Numbered from the stretch's first letter, positions 26,234 through 36,129 are shown. The stretch is 48,435 nt of DNA from Acidobacteriota bacterium (GCA_025350695.1 JANXXI010000370.1:1-48435), one strand, 5' to 3'. Notes: generated by a model not told the origin, from the sequence alone. Numbers and translations: made by a program.

Positions 26234-26481
26234 AACTTATGTCCTGTTAAGTGGATTTGTCCTAATCCGCCATTTACAACTTGAGATGTTAGTCTAGCAC
26301 AATCATCCGGGACAAGCCCTGTAAAATTAGCGCCTTATAAATTTCAAAGCACACAATGTCAGGCTAAGTCCGAATTTGAGTAGGTACACCCACTAGTAGG
26401 TGGGGTAACGCCTTTCGTTGGTAACTGATTATCGATCCATTTAAAGAGTTCGAAAACTACTCAGCCGATTCATCAATTTTG

Positions 26482-26652
26482 TCAATTTTCTGGCCAAGCC
26501 GACTCATCCTTCTTCTTGTGCTTCGGTGGCTTATCTTTTTTTGGTTGAATCGCCTTGGTAGCTGGCGTACTCCCAAGCACGGCTCTGGAAACTCGCTTCA
26601 CCACCGTTTCATTGTCCTTGGGTATGAGAATTTCGATCAATTTCTTCTTCAC
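26482..26652 (-). CDS. Unrecognised 56-residue Lys-rich protein
   Basis: This is a short ORF from a GTG at 26652 to a TGA at 26482-26484. It has a fair ribosome site (GAGAGG, eight bases upstream). The product begins with a hydrophobic strand-like KKKLIEILIPKDNETVVKR, continues VSRAVLGSTPATKA, and ends in a highly basic tail (KKDKPPKHKKKDESAW). No signal peptide or known motif is present. It lies alone in the gap between the Fur-family gene and the efflux operon, on the minus strand. The amino-acid composition and ribosome site favour a real gene, but 56 open codons could also arise by chance. Confidence 0.42.
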   Translation of the reverse strand: MKKKLIEILIPKDNETVVKRVSRAVLGSTPATKAIQPKKDKPPKHKKKDESAWPEN

Positions 26653-26727
26653 GGGGGTATCCTCTCAAATCCTAGTTTACCCGTATGCGTCAAGCCGCTG
26701 CGCGGAGTTGGTCATCGCTGTCCCACA

Positions 26728-26757
26728 ACCGGACACCTCATGTTCGATAGTTCCGGT
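26728..26757. promoter_or_regulatory. Inverted repeat, candidate upstream activator site
   Basis: ACCGGA (26728-26733) and TCCGGT (26752-26757) are perfect inverted copies, 18 bases apart. They sit about 80-110 bases before the predicted sigma-54 start at about 26838, the usual distance for an NtrC-type enhancer. They are a plausible binding site for the regulator encoded at 31249-32607. Binding is inference only. Confidence 0.35.
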
Positions 26758-26811
26758 GCTTCAAAATGGAATCGAGGTTCTTTTACAATAACTTACCCGC
26801 ACCGAGGGAAA

Positions 26812-26826
26812 TGGCAGACAGGTTGC
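26812..26826 (+). promoter_or_regulatory. Sigma-54 (-24/-12) promoter of the efflux/two-component operon
   Basis: TGGCAGACAGGTTGC has the RpoN elements TGGCA and TTGC. GG (26813-26814) and GC (26825-26826) are separated by exactly ten bases. Transcription would begin near 26838, 15 bases before the adaptor ATG, leaving room for its GAGG ribosome site. The operon's fifth gene is an NtrC-type activator, the class of protein that sigma-54 promoters need. Confidence 0.72.
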
Positions 26827-26852
26827 CCTGTTAAGCTGGGAGTAGAGGACAT

Positions 26853-28109
26853 ATGGACAAACCACGCGAAGGCGCAGCAAGAAAACGAACGATCAAACGG
26901 ATTGTGATCATCCTCGCATTCATCCTCGTCACCGGACTAATTACCTGGGGGGTTAATAAACTTCCGCAAGCTGCCCAAAGCGTCGAATTCGGCACCGTCT
27001 GGCCCGACACTGTCAAGCGCGGCCCCATGATCCGAAACATGCACGGCTTAGGTACGTTAGTCCCCGAAGAAGTTCTCCTAATTCCGGCGAACACCGACGG
27101 TCGTGTCGAAAAGATCATTCTCCGCCCCGGAGCCACCGTCAACCCCGACACTATCTTACTTGTCTTAACCAATCAGGAGCTTGAAAATGCGTCCTTCAAT
27201 GCCGAATGGCAGGTGAAGGAAGCCGAAGCCCGCCTCAAGGATTTAGAAGTTCGCCTGGAAAGCCAGCACCTCGATCTTACTTCCCAAACCGCCAGAACAG
27301 CTTCCGACCTCACACAAGCCCGGCTGACCTCTGATCGCGATGAAGCGCTTGTGAAACTAGGTCTCAAAGCAGACCTCGAATACAAGCTAACCAAAGCCAA
27401 GGCCGAAGAGCTCGAAGGGCGCTCTCTGATTGAAAAGAAGCGGCTGGCAATCAATCTCGATTCCATCAAGGCTCAACTCAACGCCGAAAACGTGAAAATC
27501 GAAAACCTTCGAGCCGCCTATCAACTAAAACGTAAGCAGGTCGACCAACTTAAGGTCCGCGCCGGGGTCCAAGGGGTCCTGCAGCAGCTTCCCGTTGAAG
27601 TCGGCCAGCGCGTCATTCCCGGAGCACTGCTGGCGAAAGTCGCCCAACCCTCCAAACTGAAGGCTGAATTGAAAATTGCGGAAACCCAGGCCAAAGATAT
27701 TTTGCTGGGCCAAGTTGCCTCCATTGATACGCGGAACGGATTGATACCCGGAACCGTATTTAGAATCGATCCGGCATCTGCAAACGGAACGGTGACTGTC
27801 GACGTCAAACTGGAGGGGCCACTGCCGAAAGGCGCCCGCCCCGATCTTAGCGTCGATGGAACCATCGATATCGAGCGGATTCCGGACGCGTTGTACATGG
27901 GCCGCCCCGTATTCGGTCAGCCCAACACGACAGTGAAGATGTTTAAGTTCGATCCAATCACCATGGAAGCAGTTCGGGTGCCTGTGAAGCTGGGTAGAAG
28001 TTCGGTGACGGCGATCGAAATTCTGGAAGGCCTGAAGGTGGGCGATAGTGTAATCTTGTCTGACATGTCTCAGTATGAGAATCAAGACCGGTTGAAGTTG
28101 AAGAAATAG
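26853..28109 (+). CDS. Efflux periplasmic adaptor subunit (HlyD/MacA-like)
   Basis: This is a 418-residue membrane-fusion protein. A short basic N-terminus leads to one membrane span (IVIILAFILVTGLITWGV). A first lipoyl half follows (GRVEKIILRPGATVNPDTIL), then a long coiled-coil hairpin from about residue 110 to 235, rich in Glu/Lys/Leu/Ala. The second lipoyl half is VRAGVQGVLQQLPVEVGQRV, and beta-barrel and membrane-proximal parts end in EILEGLKVGDSVILSD. Adaptors of this type bridge an inner-membrane ABC transporter to an outer-membrane channel. It is the first gene of a six-gene operon behind a sigma-54 promoter, with GAGG five bases before the ATG. Confidence 0.92.
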   Translation: MDKPREGAARKRTIKRIVIILAFILVTGLITWGVNKLPQAAQSVEFGTVWPDTVKRGPMIRNMHGLGTLVPEEVLLIPANTDGRVEKIILRPGATVNPDTILLVLTNQELENASFNAEWQVKEAEARLKDLEVRLESQHLDLTSQTARTASDLTQARLTSDRDEALVKLGLKADLEYKLTKAKAEELEGRSLIEKKRLAINLDSIKAQLNAENVKIENLRAAYQLKRKQVDQLKVRAGVQGVLQQLPVEVGQRVIPGALLAKVAQPSKLKAELKIAETQAKDILLGQVASIDTRNGLIPGTVFRIDPASANGTVTVDVKLEGPLPKGARPDLSVDGTIDIERIPDALYMGRPVFGQPNTTVKMFKFDPITMEAVRVPVKLGRSSVTAIEILEGLKVGDSVILSDMSQYENQDRLKLKK

Positions 28110-28134
28110 GAACTAGGGAAAGGAATAAGGAAAC

Positions 28135-28838
<704 letters not shown>

Positions 28839-28842
<4 letters not shown>

Positions 28843-29507
28843 TCAGGCTCCGCGGTGTTGAAAAATACTTCCAGCAGGGCTTAACCCGGTCCTACGTTTT
28901 GCGAAGGGTCGATTTAGACATAAGGGAAGGCGAATTCGTCTCCATCATGGGACCGTCCGGCGCCGGCAAATCCACGCTGCTGCATGTCATCGGCATGCAC
29001 GACATGGCATGGACCGGCGAATACGATTTGTACGAACACCCGATCCACAAGCTGAACAAAAACGCGCGGAACGAGGTTTATAAGAAATACTTTGGCTTCG
29101 TTTTTCAGAGCTACCACCTGCTAGACAATCTCACCGTGTATGAAAACCTGGACGTGCCACTCGGCTACCGCAACATCCCTAAACGGGAGCGCGACGCCAT
29201 GGTGTGTGACGTACTGGACCGCTTTCACATAGTGGGGAAGAAGGATCTGTTTCCCAACCAACTCTCCGGCGGTCAACAGCAACTGGTAGGCATCGCCCGA
29301 GCCGTTATCGCCAATCCAAAAATCATTCTGGCCGATGAACCAACCGGCAATTTGCACACTTCGCAAGGGGACGAGATCATGCAGCTGTTCAAGACATTAA
29401 ACGAACAAGGGGTGACCATCATCCAAGTGACTCACTCGGAACGAAACGCTTCGTTCGGCAACCGCATAATCAACATAAGCGACGGCTGGATCGAAGGAGC
29501 AAACTAA
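28839..29507 (+). CDS. ABC transporter ATP-binding protein (MacB/LolD type), second copy
   Basis: This 222-residue ATPase is paralogous to the preceding gene and translationally coupled to it by a four-base ATGA overlap. Walker A is GPSGAGKST at 38-46, the Q-loop lies in FVFQSYHLLDNLTVYEN, Walker B is IILADEPTGN and a switch His lies in VTHSE. It differs from its partner in two places: the segment after the signature reads LSGGQQQLVGIARA, with Leu instead of Arg, and the D-loop reads NLHTSQG instead of NLDS. The two subunits might pair as a heterodimer on an unlinked permease. No FtsX/MacB-type permease gene follows; the next gene is a peptidase. Confidence 0.92.
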
Positions 29508-29509
29508 TA

Positions 29510-31240
29510 ATGAAAATAGCCGCATCCGCCATATTCTTGGCCACTCTAGCAACCGCTGCCCAGCAAGAATGGGTAACCCGTTCCAACGATCACGCCAAAA
29601 TCCTCCTCGACCTGCAAGCCAAGTACGGCCCAGAAGGCGCGTCGCGCATGGGCATCGACGGCCTGGAACAGCAAGTCAGCCGCATCGGATCCGCAGTCGA
29701 AAAAGCTAGCCGCGCCGATACTCTTAAAGCCCTGGCCGAACTGGAGCGCCGCCTAAAAGTGGAGAAAGACGTGCGCGTCAAGCAGGATCTGGAAGTCATG
29801 ATCCAAGCCACAAAAGACGAACTTAAGGCCGACGAAATCGTCGAACGCTTGCGCTTACCGTACCCCCGTGTGGCCCAAATGATTTTTGGCGGAATTCGCG
29901 GACTGCTTGACGATCAGGTTCCAGCCCCACTCCGCAAAGCGGCCAACGCGCGCTTGAAAAAGTACGCAGGTCTGGAACAGGGCTACACCCCGATTTCCGA
30001 GCAAGCCGAAAAGAAGGTCCGCGAAAAGCTGAGCGATAAGAGTCTGCTCGGACCGTTCAAGAACGACGTGGAACAAGACCTCGCCAATAGCGAAGCCTAC
30101 ATTGATGGCATCGGCAAACTCTTTGAGAAGTACAAACAGGACGAATACCAAGTGTCCTTAGCAGCCATCAAAAAGCAAGTTGCCGCATACAACGATTTCG
30201 TGCGCAAGGAAATCCTGCCACGCGCCCGCGAGGATTTTCGTCTGCCGCCCGAACTCTACCGAATTGCTTTGGATTCCTACGGGGTCGACATCCCCGCCCC
30301 CGAACTCGCCGCCAAAGCCCACAGCGCTTTTTCCGCTCTGCAAAAAGAAATGAACGTAATCGCCGCCCGAATTGCCAAGCAACGCGGCTGGGCCTCCGGC
30401 GATTACCGCGCCGTAATCGGCGAATTGAAGAAAGATCAAATCACCGGCGAAGCCATCCTGCCTCACTACCAACAGCGCCTGAAGCAAGTGGAGGAAATCG
30501 TACGGCGCGAAAATCTAGTTACCCTGCCCACGCGTGAGGCCCGTATCCGCCTCGCCAGCGCAGCTGAATCGGCCGCCTCGCCAGCCCCCAACATGCGCCC
30601 TCCGCGGATGATTGGCAACACTGGGGAGATGGGCGAATTCGTCCTTCCCCTGGTCGTCCCAACCAAGGACGGCAAAGGTCTCACCGCCGACGATTTCACG
30701 TACGGCGCTGTTTCCTGGGCTTTGACCGTTCACGAACTCCGTCCCGGTCACGAGATGCAGTTCGCCAAAATGATCGAGAACGGCGTCTCCACGGCGCGAG
30801 CGGTTTATGCGTTCAACTCCGCTAACGTAGAAGGCTGGGGACTCTACAGCGAGGCGATCATGCTGCCTTATCTGCCCGACGAAGGCAAGCTGTGTTCCCT
30901 CCTCATGCGGCTGATGCGGGCAGCTCGCGCCTATCTCGACCCAGAACTGCAGTCCGGTAAAATCACCTACGAAGAAGCGCGCCGCATTCTACGGGAAGAC
31001 TGCGTGCTCTCCGAAGCTATGACCAAACAGGAACTCGATCGTTATACGTTCCGCGCCCCGGGCCAAGCCACGGCATATTTTTACGGCTACTACCGGCTGA
31101 TGGAAATCCGCACCGAACTTGAAAAGAAACTCGGCCGCAAATTCGACGCAAAGCGTTTCCACGATTTCATTTTGGAACAGGGTTTGTTACCACCAAGCCT
31201 TCTGCGCAAAGCCATACTGGCGGAATTTGACAAAGTCTAA
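29510..31240 (+). CDS. Exported DUF885-family metallopeptidase
   Basis: This is a 576-residue, mostly helical protein with a signal peptide (MKIAASAIFLATLATAAQQ). The DUF885 catalytic signature HELRPGHEMQ is a variant of the usual HExxPGHxxQ zinc motif. It is followed by EGWGLYSEAIMLP, which holds the downstream Glu ligand, and by RAARAYLDPEL and PGQATAYFYGY. The zinc site therefore looks complete. Family members are thought to be secreted peptidases, but few have been characterised. It starts two bases after the second ATPase stop and lies nine bases before the regulator, so it belongs to the operon. Its job beside an exporter lacking a permease is unknown; processing of an exported peptide is one idea. 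Confidence 0.87.
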   Translation: MKIAASAIFLATLATAAQQEWVTRSNDHAKILLDLQAKYGPEGASRMGIDGLEQQVSRIGSAVEKASRADTLKALAELERRLKVEKDVRVKQDLEVMIQATKDELKADEIVERLRLPYPRVAQMIFGGIRGLLDDQVPAPLRKAANARLKKYAGLEQGYTPISEQAEKKVREKLSDKSLLGPFKNDVEQDLANSEAYIDGIGKLFEKYKQDEYQVSLAAIKKQVAAYNDFVRKEILPRAREDFRLPPELYRIALDSYGVDIPAPELAAKAHSAFSALQKEMNVIAARIAKQRGWASGDYRAVIGELKKDQITGEAILPHYQQRLKQVEEIVRRENLVTLPTREARIRLASAAESAASPAPNMRPPRMIGNTGEMGEFVLPLVVPTKDGKGLTADDFTYGAVSWALTVHELRPGHEMQFAKMIENGVSTARAVYAFNSANVEGWGLYSEAIMLPYLPDEGKLCSLLMRLMRAARAYLDPELQSGKITYEEARRILREDCVLSEAMTKQELDRYTFRAPGQATAYFYGYYRLMEIRTELEKKLGRKFDAKRFHDFILEQGLLPPSLLRKAILAEFDKV

Positions 31241-31248
31241 AGACCTGA

Positions 31249-32607
31249 ATGAACCGCAACCCCAGCCGCATCCTCATCGCCGATGACCAGCCCGATGTTC
31301 TTGAGGCGCTCCGTTTACTGCTGAAGGCCGAGGGTTTTCAGGCCGACCTGGTTAACTCCCCTCAAGAAGTCCTTCCCATGCTCAATCGAAAAGAGTATGA
31401 CCTGGTTCTGATCGATCTCAACTACACGCGCGACACAACCTCCGGCCAGGAAGGCTTGGACTTGCTCGCCAAAATCCAAGAGGCCGATCCGCAGTTGCCG
31501 GTGGTGGTTATGACCGCATGGGGCAGCGTTGAATTGGCGGTGGAAGCGATGCGCCGCGGCGCGCGCGATTTTGTCCAGAAGCCCTGGGATAATGCCCGTT
31601 TGATCGCCATTCTCAAAACGCAGGAAGAATTAAGCGCCGCCTTGAAACGCGGCCGCCGCCTGGAAGCTGAAAACCAATTGCTGCGCGCCGAAGGCCGACC
31701 CACTATGATCGCCGAAGCCCCCGCCATGCAACATGTGCTTGAGCTGTTAGCGCGTGTTGGCCCATCGGACGCAAACATCTTGATCACTGGCGAGCAAGGC
31801 ACCGGCAAAGAAGTAATCGCCCGTACCTTGCACCTGCTCTCCAATCGCGCGCAAAAACCGATGATCACCGTGAATGCGGGAGGCCTCGCGGAGGGCGTTT
31901 TCGAAAGCGAATTATTCGGCCATGTGAAAGGAGCCTTCACCGATGCGAAGATAGATCGTGTCGGCCGCTTTGAGCTCGCCGATGACGGCACTTTGTTCCT
32001 TGACGAAATCGCCAACGTCCCCTTCAATCTCCAAGCCAAACTCCTGCGTGTTCTCGAAACCGGCGAGATGGAACGCGTCGGCTCATCAAGGACCCAGCGG
32101 GTCAACGTCCGCGTCATCTCCGCCACCAACGCAAATTTGCATCAAGAGGCCGCCGAAAACCGTTTCCGCCATGACTTGCTGTTCCGCCTCAACACCATCG
32201 AAATTCACTTGCCGCCGCTGCGCGAACGGCGCGAAGATATTCCGCTGCTCGCCACGCACTTCCTCAAATCCCACGCCGCGCGCTACCGCAAACCAGTCGC
32301 GGGGTTCGACGCAGCGGCAACCAAGACAATGCAGGAAAACCCCTGGCAAGGCAACGTTCGTGAATTGAACCACGTGGTGGAACGCGCCGTGCTCATGTCC
32401 AACGGCAATCTGATCCGCGCGCAAGATCTTGCCGTCCGCACGGCCCAACTTCCAGGAAAGATGGAGGAGATGAGCCTTGAAGAAGTGGAATGCCTGCTGA
32501 TTAAGAAGGCGGTCCAAAGACACAACGGCAACGTAAGCCACGCGGCAAAGGCCCTGGGATTAAGCCGCAGCGCGCTCTACCGTCGCCTGGAGCGCTACGG
32601 ATTATGA
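31249..32607 (+). CDS. NtrC-family sigma-54-dependent response regulator
   Basis: This is a 452-residue regulator. The receiver domain has acidic residues Asp12 and Asp13, acceptor Asp56 in LIDLNYT, a conserved Thr in MTAWGS and a Lys in QKPW. A central AAA+ domain has Walker A GEQGTGKE, the sigma-54 contact loop GAFTDA and Walker B GTLFLDEIAN. A C-terminal Fis-type helix-turn-helix reads NVSHAAKALGLSRSALYRRL. It should activate sigma-54 promoters when phosphorylated by the kinase encoded next. A matching -24/-12 promoter lies at the head of this same operon, suggesting positive autoregulation. Confidence 0.95.
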   Translation: MNRNPSRILIADDQPDVLEALRLLLKAEGFQADLVNSPQEVLPMLNRKEYDLVLIDLNYTRDTTSGQEGLDLLAKIQEADPQLPVVVMTAWGSVELAVEAMRRGARDFVQKPWDNARLIAILKTQEELSAALKRGRRLEAENQLLRAEGRPTMIAEAPAMQHVLELLARVGPSDANILITGEQGTGKEVIARTLHLLSNRAQKPMITVNAGGLAEGVFESELFGHVKGAFTDAKIDRVGRFELADDGTLFLDEIANVPFNLQAKLLRVLETGEMERVGSSRTQRVNVRVISATNANLHQEAAENRFRHDLLFRLNTIEIHLPPLRERREDIPLLATHFLKSHAARYRKPVAGFDAAATKTMQENPWQGNVRELNHVVERAVLMSNGNLIRAQDLAVRTAQLPGKMEEMSLEEVECLLIKKAVQRHNGNVSHAAKALGLSRSALYRRLERYGL

Positions 32608-32615
32608 CACGATAA

Positions 32616-33956
32616 ATGGGCATGGCGGAACGGGATCGCCCATCACGATTGGGACACGGAACACGTTTGCTGCTGCTCGCGTTGTTAGCTGGATTTCCCG
32701 GCTCGGCAATCGCACTCTACGTTCTTTGGGCAGACGGCTATTCATCCAAAGTCTTCTGGACACTGGCGTTCCTAATCGTCAGCATATGGCTCGCCGCCGC
32801 CTTCTCCGTGCGCGAAAATGTTGCTGGCCCATTACGCACAATCGCAAATCTCCTTGAAGCAATGCGCAAAGGGGACTTCTCCATTCGCGCTCGTGGCGCA
32901 GGCGGTAACGATGCGCTGGCCGAGGTCACGCGACAAGTCAATGCCATGGGCGATACGCTGCACTCCCAACGCCTGGGAGCCCTTGAAGCAACAACCCTTT
33001 TGCGCAAAGTCATGGAGGAAATCGACGTAGGCATCTTCGCCTTCGACGAACGGAATCGGCTGAAACTGGTGAACCAAGCCGGCGCCCGCCTACTCTCACA
33101 ACCCGCCGAAAGACTGCTTGACCGCGACGCCAACGCACTAGGCCTTTTCGATTGCCTTGAAGGCGGCCTCTCGCGGACCGTTCAAAGGACATTCCCCAGA
33201 GGTCCCGGCCGTTGGGGCATAAGCCGTTCAGCGTTTCGCGAAGGCGGAAAGCCGCATCAGATGCTCGTCATCACCGATCTAACGCGGGCGCTCCGCGAAG
33301 AAGAACTCCAAGCTTGGCAACGCCTGGTTCGGGTGCTCGGCCACGAACTCAACAATTCTCTGACACCCATCAAATCCATCGCCGGCAGTTTGGAGTCATT
33401 GGCCAAGCGCGACCCGCTTCCCGCCGATTGGCGCGACGACATGACACGCGGCCTTTCGGTGATCGCCAACCGCTCCGAGGCTCTGGGCCGCTTTACCGGC
33501 GCCTATGCTAAGCTCGCAAAGCTGCCCCATCCAGTGATGGCCGAAGTAAACGTGCAGCGGTGGGTGGAACGTGTCGCGCGTTTTGAAACCAGGCTCGTCA
33601 TAGGGATCGAACCCGGTCCGGATATTACGATTCAAGCGGACGGCGACCAGTTGGATCAACTGCTAATCAACCTGCTTCGCAATGCCGTCGAGGCTTCCAT
33701 TGAAACAGGCAGTAAGAGTGCGACTATAGCTTGGAGCCGGATAAACATTGGGCTTGAATTATTGGTTAAAGATGAAGGCCCGGGGCTATCCGGCACGGCA
33801 AACTTATTCGTGCCATTTTTTACCACGAAACCGGGGGGCTCGGGAATTGGACTGGTGCTATGCCGGCAAATCGCGGAGGCACATGGTGGGCAACTGACGC
33901 TCGAATCTCGCCGGGACCGGGGCGGGTGCGTGGCGCATTTGGTGTTGCCTATTTGA
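32616..33956 (+). CDS. Membrane sensor histidine kinase, NtrY-like
   Basis: This is a 446-residue kinase. Two membrane spans (LLLLALLAGFPGSAIALYVL and VFWTLAFLIVSIWLAAAF) are separated by a very short loop, so there is almost no periplasmic sensor domain. A HAMP segment follows (GPLRTIANLLEAMRKGDFSI), then a PAS-like domain (VGIFAFDERNRLKLVNQAGA). The H-box is VLGHELNNSLTPI, the form typical of NtrY/NtrB kinases, and the ATP-binding domain has LLRNAVEAS, DEGPGL and GSGIGL. It probably senses a membrane or cytoplasmic cue and phosphorylates the regulator encoded eight bases upstream. ATG 32622 is a possible alternative start. It is the last gene of the operon. Confidence 0.93.
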   Translation: MGMAERDRPSRLGHGTRLLLLALLAGFPGSAIALYVLWADGYSSKVFWTLAFLIVSIWLAAAFSVRENVAGPLRTIANLLEAMRKGDFSIRARGAGGNDALAEVTRQVNAMGDTLHSQRLGALEATTLLRKVMEEIDVGIFAFDERNRLKLVNQAGARLLSQPAERLLDRDANALGLFDCLEGGLSRTVQRTFPRGPGRWGISRSAFREGGKPHQMLVITDLTRALREEELQAWQRLVRVLGHELNNSLTPIKSIAGSLESLAKRDPLPADWRDDMTRGLSVIANRSEALGRFTGAYAKLAKLPHPVMAEVNVQRWVERVARFETRLVIGIEPGPDITIQADGDQLDQLLINLLRNAVEASIETGSKSATIAWSRINIGLELLVKDEGPGLSGTANLFVPFFTTKPGGSGIGLVLCRQIAEAHGGQLTLESRRDRGGCVAHLVLPI

Positions 33957-33959
33957 ATT

Positions 33960-34788
33960 TTAGGAGTTTAGCACTTCAAACAAAGTATTTGCCGTAAGGA
34001 TGCGAGTGATCCAGCTTTCCAATTGTTCGGAAGTTGCGGACTTGATTTGCTCTTCGGCAACTGCTGGTAGCGGGCCGAATTTTTGCCTGAGGGTTAAAAG
34101 AAGAAAGCGGGCTTCGCCCTTCTCTATCCCTTTTTCTTCACCTTCCGTCAGCCCTTTTTCATAAAGTCTGCGAAAGAACGTATCTTCCATGGGATCGATC
34201 AAAAAGGCCATCTCTTTCACTCCTTCAATTACAATATCACTCAAATTCCTCTTTGCCGAAAGGATCACCAACAATCGGCATGCTCTCAAACGCTGCTCCG
34301 GTTCCAGCGGTTTCAGACGCGCGAAAATCCGCGCCAGAGTTTGCCGTGGATCCGCATGCCGGTTCAGTATGGCCAGAATTACATCTCCGATCTTCTCACT
34401 GGCTAGCAACTCCTCGGCGTTCAGGTTGCCAAGATCGATCATCTCCACTTCATAGCAAAGGAGCGGCTTCGGCAGATCCTATTGGGCATTTTCAAAGGCT
34501 CCCGCCCATGTAAAGCACTACTTGTTTCGGTGCGGAGCCATACTTCTTCCGCAGATCGGTCAAATAGTCCAACATGCGCCATACTAAATCAGCTTCGTTA
34601 TAGCTGTTGAATTCGATGTGGAACAGTTCTCCCGTAGATAGCCGGCAAACGAAATCAGCGCGCAAGCTTCGGGTGGCAGGCAGTTCCACGTTGAGCCACT
34701 CGACCGGGGCAGCGCCCGCCAGCTTTTCCGTAAAAGTGGTTCCCACTGACTGGAAAAGTTCCTTCAGCGCAACGTCAAAATTCCGCAT
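33960..34788 (-). pseudogene. Rpn/PD-(D/E)XK nuclease family gene with DUF4351 tail, broken by two frameshifts
   Basis: The N-terminal piece (from ATG 34788) contains the Rpn nuclease core: DVALKELFQSVG, LRADFVCRLSTGELFHIEF and VVLYMG. The C-terminal piece, ending at 33960, contains EMIDLGNLNAEELL, an EKGEARFLLLTLRQKFGPLP repeat-like DUF4351 segment and a C-terminal helix. The short stretch between is in a third frame: GEPLKMPNR, which fits the family consensus. Adding one G to the run at 34505-34507 restores MGREPLKMPNR, and adding one G at 34478-34479 restores NRDLPKPLLCYEVEMIDL. Both lesions are thus single-base losses in short G runs (minus strand), about 27 bases apart. Rpn proteins are DNA nucleases often linked to mobile elements. 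The coding sequence is otherwise well kept, so decay is recent or the lesions are assembly errors. Confidence 0.85.
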
Positions 34789-34845
34789 CTGCCCATCACC
34801 ATACTAAAAGTGAACGGCCGCTGCGCATTGCTTTTGTTTTACGCT

Positions 34846-36129
34846 CTACTTGGGACGCACCACAACATCGGCCGGGCGATTTCCTAAAGTTGGTCCTAGC
34901 GACAGGTAATCCGTCCCTGCGCGGCCGTTCCAATCCCAAGCCACCGCGCCATCCCGAACCGTCAACTCGCACCCCAGCCGCTTCGTCGTATTCAGCCTGC
35001 CGCGAAACCCATCGAGCAATCCGAACTTGCCTTCCTCTATCCGCAACACCGCGATATCGGCCACCGCCCCAACACTCAGGTGCCCCAACTCAGCACGCTT
35101 GATCTCATTAGCAGGATTCCACGTCGAGGCTTTGATCAGCTCGGCCATCGGCATACCCATCGCCATGAATTTCGACATCGTGTTCACCATGTCAATCATG
35201 CCGGCGTTCATGCTACCCGTATGCAAATCGGTGCTAATCGAATCAGGATAGAACCCTTGCTGCACCGCCGGCAACGCATTTCGAAACACGAAGCTTCCAC
35301 CACCGTGGCCAACGTCGAACTTTACGCCGCGTTTGCGCGCATCGAGCAAATAGCTGTACAGCTTACCTTTTTCGTCCACCACCGGCACAGGCCCACGAAA
35401 GCAATGCGTGCTGATGTCGCCCGGCCGCAGCCGCTTGCCTACCAATTCATAGTAGGGCCGCTCAGGTAGGAAGAAACCGAAGTCCACCATCACCGGAATC
35501 TTCGCCTTCGTCCCGGCCTCAATTGCTTTGTCCACGCTGACCCAATCGGGCTTCTGGTAGTGCGCGCTCTTCACGCCAACCACAACATCCTTGTGCTTCA
35601 ACGCAAGGCGCGCCACCTCTTCGGGATTGAAGTCTGCCTGTTCGGCCACGTCGGTCATCATCCCTAAGCCGGCAATGTTGATCATCGCCAAAGAGCGAGT
35701 CTTGGCCCGGTCGATCACCGTGTGCCGGAACGTCTCAAAATTGCGCCAGCCTGAACTGCCGGCATCCACCATGGTCGTAGTGCAGGAACGCGGTCCAAAC
35801 GAATCCGGAGCGATGCTACTATCGCCGGCCCAAGCATCCGCCTGGCCGGTTGTATGAAACATGTGGGCGTGAATGTCGATCAATCCGGGGGCGACGATAA
35901 GACCGGTGACATCCACTACACGCCGCGCCTGAACTACGTTGATCGAGGCCGCCACAGCCGCGATCCGCCCGTCGCGCACCGCCACGTCGAGGATGCCGTC
36001 AATACCGTTCTTCGGATCAATCACGCGGCCGCCCTTCAGCACTAGGTCGTATTGCTGACCTTGCGCCGCCGCAGCCAGTATCAAAAAACAGAGGGCCGCC
36101 GAAGCAGCCCTCTTTGTTGTTTTCATCAT
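34846..36129 (-). CDS. Exported amidohydrolase/deacetylase-family metallohydrolase
   Basis: This is a 427-residue protein from the ATG at 36129, with a signal peptide (AASAALCFLILAAAAQGQQ). The amidohydrolase TIM barrel has the metal motif HAH (His87, His89) in PGLIDIHAHMFHTTG, and further ligands lie in STHCFRGP, DVGHGGGSF and STDLHTGS. These features match the Atu3266/EF0837 group of deacetylases, which cleave N-acetyl or ester groups. The true substrate is unknown. The gene starts four bases after the TonB-receptor stop on the same strand, so receptor and hydrolase are one transcript. This suggests the substrate is imported by the receptor and hydrolysed in the periplasm. Confidence 0.9.
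   Translation of the reverse strand: MMKTTKRAASAALCFLILAAAAQGQQYDLVLKGGRVIDPKNGIDGILDVAVRDGRIAAVAASINVVQARRVVDVTGLIVAPGLIDIHAHMFHTTGQADAWAGDSSIAPDSFGPRSCTTTMVDAGSSGWRNFETFRHTVIDRAKTRSLAMINIAGLGMMTDVAEQADFNPEEVARLALKHKDVVVGVKSAHYQKPDWVSVDKAIEAGTKAKIPVMVDFGFFLPERPYYELVGKRLRPGDISTHCFRGPVPVVDEKGKLYSYLLDARKRGVKFDVGHGGGSFVFRNALPAVQQGFYPDSISTDLHTGSMNAGMIDMVNTMSKFMAMGMPMAELIKASTWNPANEIKRAELGHLSVGAVADIAVLRIEEGKFGLLDGFRGRLNTTKRLGCELTVRDGAVAWDWNGRAGTDYLSLGPTLGNRPADVVVRPK

Larger units (their letters stand above)
26234..26852. other. Regulatory gap between Fur-family gene and efflux operon
   Basis: This 619-base stretch holds the small minus-strand ORF at 26482-26652, the sigma-54 promoter at 26812-26826 and the inverted repeat at 26728-26757, each listed separately. 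It also has a short inverted repeat CCCAC-TAGTAG-GTGGG (26389-26404) between the small ORF's stop and the Fur-family gene, without a T tract. Nothing else was recognised. Confidence 0.6.

Noticed and set aside
31900-31960. GAFTDA instead of GAFTGA as a defect in the NtrC-type regulator
   Set aside because: This variant is common in intact regulators of the same clade, so it is not evidence of lost sigma-54 contact.
31422-32129. 235-codon minus-strand frame opposite the NtrC-type regulator
   Set aside because: Antisense shadow of a highly conserved AAA+ domain; Arg/Ser-rich composition typical of a mirrored GC-rich frame.
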